From positions 1-39,685 of the forward strand of contig JACUUH010000021.1 in the NCBI GenBank assembly GCA_014859375.1: a stretch of 39,685 nt of DNA. The letters run 5' to 3'. This DNA comes from Gammaproteobacteria bacterium. Its GTDB lineage: Bacteria > Pseudomonadota > Gammaproteobacteria > Nitrosococcales > Methylophagaceae. The position numbers and the translations under genes were made by a program. Below, one piece after another: positions 33,415 through 39,685 of this stretch. Numbering within the stretch: the first letter of the stretch is position 1; each line of letters starts with the position of its first letter. The notes beneath the pieces were generated by a model. It was not told where the DNA came from. It made no database searches and worked only from the letters and a program-made list of their open reading frames with translations.

Positions 33415-35064
33415 TCAGAATAAGCTACTAAGTGTTTGTTGATCAAGTCGCTGACACCATTGGTTTGATTTTAATCGCTCTGGTAGTTGTTTTAGAATGA
33501 GATCTGCTTGTTGTAATGAGCTGACCGCGATCATCGGTAGCTGTTGTTCAAGCAAGGTACTGAGTTGTTCGAGTGAGGCTTTTTGTTGAACTAGGTGTGA
33601 TGCAATTGAACGAATTAATTCGACTATATCGACATGGGTTAAAAGGCTTGGTATAGCTTGAATAATAAGCTGATCATGTTGCGTCGTAAACGTTATTCCT
33701 AATGTAGCCAAATCTGTTTGATGATTAATCATTGCCTGATGTTGTACTGCTTCTAATGTCACTGTTATTGGTACTAGGATAGGGCGTGAACGTAGCGAAT
33801 TTGTTGCTAATGCATGTCTGAATTGCTGTTGTCGTAATGCGCGCTCAGCGAGTTGCAAATCGATTAACCATGGTTGCGCATCTTCAATAGTGGCGATGAT
33901 ATAGCGTTGATGTAATACATTGGCAATTTGGTAGCTTAAATATGCTGTTTGTTCCGGCTTTTTATGACGACGAGCCTCGACGTCATATTGTTTCGGTTTT
34001 TCAGCAATGTTGTTGTAGTTCGGCATGTTACTATCTAAGCTTGCTTGCTTTATCACCTCAGATTTTTGTTCTGTTACTAATGCATCTTGTAGCGCACGTG
34101 TGATTAAGCCATGTACCAAACGCGCATCACGAAAACGTACTTCATGTTTGGTCGGATGAACATTGATATCAACTTTATCGAGCGGTAGCGTCAGATATAA
34201 CACAAATGCGGGATGTCGACCGGCAGGTATTAAATCAGCATAAGCTTGGCGTATGGCGTGATTGATAACGCGATCACGAATGACACGACCATTAATAAAG
34301 AAATAATTTACATCGGTTTGTGGACGATGTGCTTGTGCTGTACCTAGCCAGCCTTTTAATGCAATCTCATCGAATTGCTGTTCAATATAATGGCTGTTTT
34401 TGATAAAGGCATGGCCGCAGAGTTTGGCAATACGTTGTTGCTGTTGTTCCGTTGTACTTGCGATGGGCAGTTTAATAATCGAATGTGTGCCAGAGTGGTA
34501 GTGAAACCCAATATCAAATTTGCTTAACGCCAAACGGTATAGCGTTGTTGTTATATGATGAAGTTCTGTTTTATCACCACGTAAAAAATGCTTACGAGCG
34601 GGTAGATTAAAAAATAATTCACGTACTTCAATTGTGGTTCCGAGTGGATGAGCGAGCGGTGTTGGTTGGTGTGTCTGTCCAGTGATTTGCCAGCCACACT
34701 CACTATCGTCTTGGCGTGAGCTTAAACTGAGATTGGATACAGAAGCGATACTGGGCAAAGCTTCACCACGAAAACCTAAACTGGCAATATGACTTAATTG
34801 TTCACTTGAATGTAACTTGCTGGTGGCATGGCGACTTAATGCCAGAGCAAGATCATCGGGATGGATACCGATACCGTTATCACGCACCCTAATTAAGTGA
34901 CTGCCAGCACCCTCAATGTCGATATATATCTGTGTTGCACCAGCGTCGATACTGTTTTCAACTAACTCTTTGACAACTGAAGCAGGACGTTCAATGACTT
35001 CACCAGCAGCAATTTGATTGGCTAAATGAAGCGGGAGAGCTTGAATACGATGTGTTAATGACAT
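33415..35064 (-). CDS. mutL: DNA mismatch repair protein MutL
   Basis: A 549-residue protein. The N-terminal GHKL ATPase has all motifs: IAAGEVIERPASVVKELVEN, DAGATQI, RVRDNGIGI, SRHATSKL and LGFRGEALPSIASV. The C-terminal dimerisation domain is degenerate relative to endonuclease-type MutL: the DQHAxxExxxxE metal motif is absent and the equivalent stretch reads WLIDLQLAERALRQQQF. That is the form expected when MutH supplies the nick, and mutH is in this window. It follows amiB by 47 bp. Confidence 0.96.
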   Translation of the reverse strand: MSLTHRIQALPLHLANQIAAGEVIERPASVVKELVENSIDAGATQIYIDIEGAGSHLIRVRDNGIGIHPDDLALALSRHATSKLHSSEQLSHIASLGFRGEALPSIASVSNLSLSSRQDDSECGWQITGQTHQPTPLAHPLGTTIEVRELFFNLPARKHFLRGDKTELHHITTTLYRLALSKFDIGFHYHSGTHSIIKLPIASTTEQQQQRIAKLCGHAFIKNSHYIEQQFDEIALKGWLGTAQAHRPQTDVNYFFINGRVIRDRVINHAIRQAYADLIPAGRHPAFVLYLTLPLDKVDINVHPTKHEVRFRDARLVHGLITRALQDALVTEQKSEVIKQASLDSNMPNYNNIAEKPKQYDVEARRHKKPEQTAYLSYQIANVLHQRYIIATIEDAQPWLIDLQLAERALRQQQFRHALATNSLRSRPILVPITVTLEAVQHQAMINHQTDLATLGITFTTQHDQLIIQAIPSLLTHVDIVELIRSIASHLVQQKASLEQLSTLLEQQLPMIAVSSLQQADLILKQLPERLKSNQWCQRLDQQTLSSLF

Positions 35065-35111
35065 GCCGTCATTTTATACCCAAGTGCATGGGGATGACAG
35101 TCGCGTTTTAA

Positions 35112-36455
35112 TTAAGGAATCATCAATACATCGCCCACTTTTAACTGCGATGTTTTCAAAGAATTAGATGCTTTAAGTTCGTTGAGCGACACCTGATAGC
35201 GCTGAGCAATAGTACTTAAAGTGTCGCCACTGTTGACGATATGTTGCTGTGGCACTTTGGTTCCAGGTAAGGGGTTGCGTTGGAAGTAGTGTCGAATACC
35301 GGATAACATCGCCTGAGCAAGTTTATTTTGATGACTGGATGATTTTAATTTGCGCTCTTCATCAGGGTTGGAAATAAACGCTGTTTCAACCAATATCGAG
35401 GGAATATCGGGTGATTTTAGCACCACAAAAGCCGCTGATTCCACCTGTTTTTTATGGACATTGCCAACACGTTTTAGACCGGATAACACGGTGTTGGCCA
35501 CTTCCAGACTCGCTTCCAGACTTGCCGTTTGTGACAAATCAAGCAAAACAGACGCTAATAAATCATCTTTATCTTCCAGGCTAATACCCCCAGCCAGATC
35601 GGCCGCATTTTCTTTGTCGGCCAATAATTTTGCAGCTTCACTACTGGCGCCCCGTTCAGATAAGACAAACACTGACGCACCGCGTGCATTTTGATTATGA
35701 AAGGCATCAGCATGAATGGATATAAACATATCTGCATTATTTTGACGTGCACGTTTAATACGTTGGCGTAAGCTCAGGAATACATCTCTATCTCGGGTTA
35801 AGTAAGCACTCATTCCTGGCTCATCATCGACTAGCTTGGCCAAGCGACGGGCAATGGCTAACACAACATCTTTTTCACGGGTACCGTGTCTACCTACAGC
35901 GCCAGAATCCTGTCCGCCATGGCCGGCATCAATTGCAATAACGATATTACGAGCTGGATTTGGTGTCGTTATTTTGGCGATAGTTGGTGTTGCTGCCTTG
36001 ACAATTACGGGTTCAGCTTTAGGTTCACTAACCGTTTTTTCTGGTGAAATAACGTCAGCTACTTTTTTTATGGCTGAATCGTGCAAGTCTATAACTAATC
36101 GAGACGGCATGGTTGTGTTTGCGCTCAGTGTTTGGCTGGTAAATTGGACTGGTTTTTTCAGATCTAACACCACACGAAGCGTATTTTTTTGCCAGATACC
36201 ATAGCGAATGGTTTGTATGGGTGAATCAGACAATGTAGGCAGAGTGAGTTCTTGCGGTTTCTGTGTTGATTTAAGATCAATTACAACACGATCGGGGTTA
36301 GCCAAGCTAAAAATAGCATGTTCTATGTGTGTACTTAAATCGAACACCAGTCGTGTATCGGCTTCGTTATGAGACAAACGAATGCCTTCAATCGTTGCTG
36401 CAACACTGGAATGAATAAAAAATAGTAATAGTAAACTTAGTAATAATCTAAGCAT
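35112..36455 (-). CDS. amiB: N-acetylmuramoyl-L-alanine amidase (AmiB/AmiC type) with AMIN and LysM
   Basis: A 447-residue periplasmic zinc amidase that cleaves septal peptidoglycan cross-links. Order: signal peptide (MLRLLLSLLLLFFIHSSVAA), AMIN domain (about 22-130), linker, Amidase_3 (about 170-395) with IDAGHGGQDSGAVGRHGTRE, SIHADAF and ILVETAFISNPDEE, and a C-terminal LysM repeat (HIVNSGDTLSTIAQRYQVSL). The helix GGISLEDKDDLLASVLLDLS matches the autoinhibitory insert opened by EnvC-type activators. It lies 100 bp after tsaE. Confidence 0.95.
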   Translation of the reverse strand: MLRLLLSLLLLFFIHSSVAATIEGIRLSHNEADTRLVFDLSTHIEHAIFSLANPDRVVIDLKSTQKPQELTLPTLSDSPIQTIRYGIWQKNTLRVVLDLKKPVQFTSQTLSANTTMPSRLVIDLHDSAIKKVADVISPEKTVSEPKAEPVIVKAATPTIAKITTPNPARNIVIAIDAGHGGQDSGAVGRHGTREKDVVLAIARRLAKLVDDEPGMSAYLTRDRDVFLSLRQRIKRARQNNADMFISIHADAFHNQNARGASVFVLSERGASSEAAKLLADKENAADLAGGISLEDKDDLLASVLLDLSQTASLEASLEVANTVLSGLKRVGNVHKKQVESAAFVVLKSPDIPSILVETAFISNPDEERKLKSSSHQNKLAQAMLSGIRHYFQRNPLPGTKVPQQHIVNSGDTLSTIAQRYQVSLNELKASNSLKTSQLKVGDVLMIP

Positions 36456-36555
36456 GACCTTATCTCTAAGAGTTACTTGAACAACATTGTGAAAGGATAG
36501 AATGAAAAAATCAAGTTATTCTTTAATAATAAGTGACATAGCGCCTAAAGTTGAA

Positions 36556-37011
36556 TTATTTGTTAAGTTTTTCCAGGAGAGTGTGACCTGCTTCAGTTTG
36601 TGGTGACAGTTCGGCTTGACGACCATCGTTTTGGTAAGTGAACGTAATAACAAGATCAGGAGTAGGCAGATAACCTTGTCCCTGTTTTGCCCATTCGATA
36701 ATGCAAAGTGACTGATTTGAAAGGTAGTCATCCAGACCTAAATAATCGAGTTCTTCAGGATCTGCGACACGGTATAAATCGAAATGGAAGACAGTTCTAT
36801 GTTCTAAGTCATAGCGCTCAACAATTGTATAGGTTGGGCTTTTTACATTGCCAGTATGACCTAGAGCATGAAGTAGACCACGTGTTAAGGTTGTTTTGCC
36901 CGCACCTAGTTCACCTTCTAAATGAATGATGAATAACTGATGCGGGCATAAAAGCGCTATGCGTTTGCCCAGTTCCAGCGTTGCCACTTCATTTTCTAAA
37001 TACAGTGTCAC
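36556..37011 (-). CDS. tsaE: tRNA threonylcarbamoyladenosine biosynthesis ATPase TsaE
   Basis: A 151-residue P-loop ATPase that works with TsaB, TsaC and TsaD to make t6A37 in tRNA. Walker A is EGELGAGKTTLTRGLL (GAGKTT), followed by GNVKSPTYTIVERYD and FHFDLYRVADPEELDYLGLD, all family-typical, and IIEWAKQG. It lies eight bp after nnr on the same strand, the usual order. Confidence 0.96.
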   Translation of the reverse strand: MTLYLENEVATLELGKRIALLCPHQLFIIHLEGELGAGKTTLTRGLLHALGHTGNVKSPTYTIVERYDLEHRTVFHFDLYRVADPEELDYLGLDDYLSNQSLCIIEWAKQGQGYLPTPDLVITFTYQNDGRQAELSPQTEAGHTLLEKLNK

Positions 37012-37019
37012 GCAAGCAA

Positions 37020-38504
37020 TTAATAAATTAAATTAGCTAAATGTCTTAAGTGTGGTACTAAGTCCATCGCTAACATACCACGCTCACCATCTTGTTCAGC
37101 AGCTTTATCACCAGCCATACCATGTAAGGTAACACCAACACATGCGGCATCCATTAATGGGAAGCCTTGTGCTAATAACCCGCCAATAACCCCAGCAAGC
37201 ACGTCTCCCATGCCACCGCTACCCATTCCTGGATTGCCCCAGGTCGATAGACGAGTAATGGAACTGCCATCGTGGATCAGGGTGCCTGACCCTTTTAGTA
37301 CAGCAACACCACCATAGCGTTGCTGAAGTTCTCTGACCGCATTAAAACGATCGGCCTGAATTTCTGCCGATGTACAATCAAGTAAACGTGCAGCCTCACC
37401 AGGATGGGGGGTTAAGATCCAGTTGTCATGATAGTGTGGTTTTTTACTGATTAAATTCAGGGCATCCGCATCAACTACCATTGGCAAGTTACTGACGATA
37501 GCTTGTTCAAACAGCATTTGCCCCCATTCACCCTGTCCTAAACCAGGGCCAACGGTGAGTGAATTAGCACGTTCTACCAAAGGTGCTAAATCGGCTGGTG
37601 TTTCTACGCCGTAACACATCAGTTCTGGTCTAGCCAGATTTAGAATAGGGCCATGTTCAGAACGTGTTGCAATACTGGTTAAACCTGCCCCAACACGAGC
37701 ACCTGCTTCAGCCGCAACTCGCGCGGCACCTGACATGCCGTAATCACCACCAATAATCAAAAGATGGCCATACAAACCTTTATGGCCAGTACGTTCACGC
37801 GGGGCGAGTAATTCCGCATCATATTCAAGACTGACACGACGTGCAGTTGGTGTCAGTTCTTTATAAAGAGCAGAGGGAATTTGTAATGAATCGAAACAAA
37901 CAGTACCTGAGTAATTAGGGCCTTCACCAATAAATAGGCCTTTATTTAAGCCCATAAAGCTTAGACAGAGAGTGGCTTTAACTGCTGCACCCATGTGACT
38001 GCCTGTATCGGCATGCAGACCAGATGGAATGTCCAAAGATAAAACGGGAGTGCGTTTGTTTTTGTTAATTGCTTCGATGGCTAATTTGTAGTCACCGACA
38101 ATTTCACGGTTAAGCCCCGTTCCTAATAATGCATCAACAATAATGTCGGTAGAAGGGAGTTTGCCTTCGAATGTATGGACTTCGCTACCCGTTGCTAAAA
38201 AAGCGTCTTTTGCAGCCGCTGTTTCATTGCTCATAGCATCATTGCCGACTTGATAGACCACCACACGATAACCAGCATCAAGCGCCTGCCTTGCTAATTC
38301 AAAACCATCACCGCCATTATTACCTGTTCCGCAAATCACCAGTAAGCGTTCGGCTTGTGGCCAATGATTTTTGATTGTTGATAATGCAGCAGCACCAGCA
38401 CGCGCCATTAGCTTGGCTGTAGAAACATTGTGTTGTTCAATAACAATGCGATCCAGTTCGCGGGTTTGATCGGCGGTATAAAGATCGTGAGGTATATTTA
38501 GCAT
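37020..38504 (-). CDS. nnr: Bifunctional NAD(P)H-hydrate epimerase / ADP-dependent dehydratase
   Basis: A 494-residue repair enzyme. The N-terminal YjeF_N domain (about 1-215; VICGTGNNGGDGFELARQAL) epimerises damaged NAD(P)HX; the C-terminal kinase-like domain (about 225-490; HKGLYGHLLIIGGDYGMSGA, LTPHPGEAARLL, GNPGMGSGGMGDVLAGVIGG) dehydrates it with ADP. I prefer the ATG at 38504 (MLNIPHDLYTADQ) because GGAA lies seven bases upstream and the N-terminus matches the family; starts at 38510 and 38537 are possible. Divergent from queG. Confidence 0.94.
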   Translation of the reverse strand: MLNIPHDLYTADQTRELDRIVIEQHNVSTAKLMARAGAAALSTIKNHWPQAERLLVICGTGNNGGDGFELARQALDAGYRVVVYQVGNDAMSNETAAAKDAFLATGSEVHTFEGKLPSTDIIVDALLGTGLNREIVGDYKLAIEAINKNKRTPVLSLDIPSGLHADTGSHMGAAVKATLCLSFMGLNKGLFIGEGPNYSGTVCFDSLQIPSALYKELTPTARRVSLEYDAELLAPRERTGHKGLYGHLLIIGGDYGMSGAARVAAEAGARVGAGLTSIATRSEHGPILNLARPELMCYGVETPADLAPLVERANSLTVGPGLGQGEWGQMLFEQAIVSNLPMVVDADALNLISKKPHYHDNWILTPHPGEAARLLDCTSAEIQADRFNAVRELQQRYGGVAVLKGSGTLIHDGSSITRLSTWGNPGMGSGGMGDVLAGVIGGLLAQGFPLMDAACVGVTLHGMAGDKAAEQDGERGMLAMDLVPHLRHLANLIY

Positions 38505-38538
38505 AGTCATTTCCAATGTATAAAATTTCGAGCTCACC

Positions 38539-38544
38539 TATAAT
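38539..38544 (+). promoter_or_regulatory. TATAAT -10 element placed for a leaderless queG
   Basis: A perfect TATAAT lies seven bases before the queG ATG at 38552, so a normally placed transcript would start at or next to the ATG. No good -35 element and no ribosome binding site are visible. Confidence 0.35.
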
Positions 38545-38551
38545 AGCCTGC

Positions 38552-39631
38552 ATGAGTAAGATAAATACAGCTTTGACAGAAATTGATTTAATCGATGAGT
38601 TGCAGGTTTGGGCAAAATCATTTGGATTTCAACAGCTTGGTATTAGTGATATTGATCTTGAGCAAGCAGGCGAATCATTAAATCAATGGGTAAATGCTGG
38701 ATTTCATGGCGACATGGATTATATGGTTCGTCATGGTAGTATGCGTACCCACCCCGAACAGCTTGTGCCAGGCACAATTCGTGTTATTTCTGTTCGAATG
38801 GACTATCTGCCGGAACAGACTACCGAGTCATGGAGCGTATTAAACAATGATCAAAAGGGTTTTGTGTCACGTTATGCTTTGGGGCGTGATTATCATAAAT
38901 TAATGCGAAAACGTCTACAGAAACTGGCGCAGAAAATTGAAGCAGAAATTGCTGATATGGGTTTTCGTGTTTTTTGTGATAGCGCGCCTGTTATGGAAAA
39001 AGCATTAGCACAAAAGGCAGGGCTAGGCTGGGTTGGAAAGCATAGTAATATTCTCAATCGTGAGCATGGTTCTTATTTCTTTTTAGGCGAAATTTATACC
39101 GACTTACCATTACCGTTGACAGAACCGACAACAGAGCATTGTGGTTCTTGTGTTGCGTGTATTGATATCTGTCCGACCAAGGCGATAGTGTCACCTTATC
39201 AGGTTGATGCCAGACGTTGTATTTCATACTTAACTATCGAATTACGTGATGCTATTCCAGTTGAATTTCGCTCAATGATGGGTAACCGTATTTATGGTTG
39301 TGATGATTGCCAGTTAGTTTGCCCCTGGAATAAGTTTGCACACATTACCCAAGAAAATGATTTTTTACCCAAGCATGGTTTAGATGCACCAGACTTACTC
39401 GAATTATTTGCCTGGACAGAGCAAGAGTTTCTAACGAAATTAGAAGGCAGTCCTATACGTCGGATCGGTTATGACTGTTGGTTACGTAATATTGCGATTG
39501 CACTTGGAAATGCGGCATTTTCTGATGCGATTGTGTCGGCACTCACTGCCCGTTTAGCTGATTGTACTGATATGGTTAAAGAGCATATCGAGTGGGCATT
39601 AAAACAACAGGCTAAGCATTTTGATAGTTAA
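38552..39631 (+). CDS. queG: Epoxyqueuosine reductase
   Basis: A 359-residue cobalamin and [4Fe-4S] enzyme that makes queuosine from epoxyqueuosine in tRNA. Two ferredoxin-type cluster motifs are seen: CGSCVACIDICPTKAI and CDDCQLVCPWNKFA. The segments YALGRDYHKLMRKRL and CDSAPVMEKALAQKAGLGWV carry the catalytic region, and the C-terminal HEAT-like end contains GYDCWLRNIAIALGNAAF. The ATG at 38552 (MSKINTALTEIDL) is preferred over one at 38516, which would overlap the nnr start. Complete at its 3' end. Confidence 0.95.
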   Translation: MSKINTALTEIDLIDELQVWAKSFGFQQLGISDIDLEQAGESLNQWVNAGFHGDMDYMVRHGSMRTHPEQLVPGTIRVISVRMDYLPEQTTESWSVLNNDQKGFVSRYALGRDYHKLMRKRLQKLAQKIEAEIADMGFRVFCDSAPVMEKALAQKAGLGWVGKHSNILNREHGSYFFLGEIYTDLPLPLTEPTTEHCGSCVACIDICPTKAIVSPYQVDARRCISYLTIELRDAIPVEFRSMMGNRIYGCDDCQLVCPWNKFAHITQENDFLPKHGLDAPDLLELFAWTEQEFLTKLEGSPIRRIGYDCWLRNIAIALGNAAFSDAIVSALTARLADCTDMVKEHIEWALKQQAKHFDS

Positions 39632-39685
39632 CCTATTTAACCTCAGTTCTGGATAAGAATAGTCAGCTACCCTATAACGAACAAT

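Noticed and set aside
35350-35694. Plus-strand frame opposite amiB
   Set aside because: Antisense shadow of the amidase domain.
1-39685. CRISPR arrays, prophage, restriction or toxin-antitoxin operons
   Set aside because: No regularly spaced repeats, phage structural genes or nuclease-methylase pairs were seen; the Fic gene has no separate antitoxin.

Overview
The window reads as a chromosomal segment of a moderately AT-rich gammaproteobacterium. A full Na+-translocating NADH:quinone oxidoreductase (Nqr) operon, a nitrogen-type PTS cluster linked to rpoN, MutH together with a MutL that lacks the endonuclease motif, and the block queG / nnr-tsaE-amiB-mutL all support this. The gene set resembles marine methylotroph-type Thiotrichales such as Methylophaga, but that genus guess is inference.

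Layout. 1-610 holds decayed insertion-sequence remnants (IS3-type OrfA, IS982-type transposase C-terminal half with its inverted repeat). 612-7257 (minus) is nqrA-B-C-D-E-F, nqrM and a CBS-domain gene, with a recognisable promoter and a possible leader peptide. 7278-16344 (minus) is a long run rpoN-hpf-ptsN-hprK-manX-ptsH-ptsI-mgtE-aroC-MFS, with a sigma-54-like promoter in front of rpoN itself. 16382-21766 (minus) is metK-ahcY-metF (activated-methyl cycle) followed by a tungstate/molybdate-type ABC permease and ATPase; the leader before metK carries a convincing S-adenosylhomocysteine (SAH) riboswitch. 21801-28551 holds a soluble CZB chemoreceptor, a YgjP-type metalloprotein, dusA, a YadGH-type ABC exporter, mutH and a double-receiver GGDEF protein.

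28.6-32.2 kb is the accessory stretch: an IS982 N-terminal half with its inverted repeat, an orphan small gene, a frameshifted membrane-protein remnant, a Fic protein with a palindromic operator candidate, a 90-bp inverted-repeat element, tRNA-Phe and a frameshifted efflux-adaptor pseudogene. 32.2-39.6 kb returns to core genes: a single-pass hypothetical protein, mutL, amiB, tsaE, nnr (minus) and divergent queG (plus).

How the parts work together. The methyl-cycle operon makes SAM (MetK), removes the inhibitor SAH (AhcY) and supplies methyl-THF (MetF), and its RNA leader can sense SAH. The PTS-Ntr genes form a complete phosphorelay (EI, NPr, EIIA-Ntr, EIIA-Man) with a shortened HPr kinase. 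MutH and MutL are two of the three Dam-directed mismatch repair proteins. I found no wholly new multi-gene system. The most interesting signals are the SAH riboswitch with a mutually exclusive hairpin on a metK-first operon, the sigma-54 motif in front of rpoN, the two opposite-facing halves of an IS982 element, and the decaying island next to tRNA-Phe.
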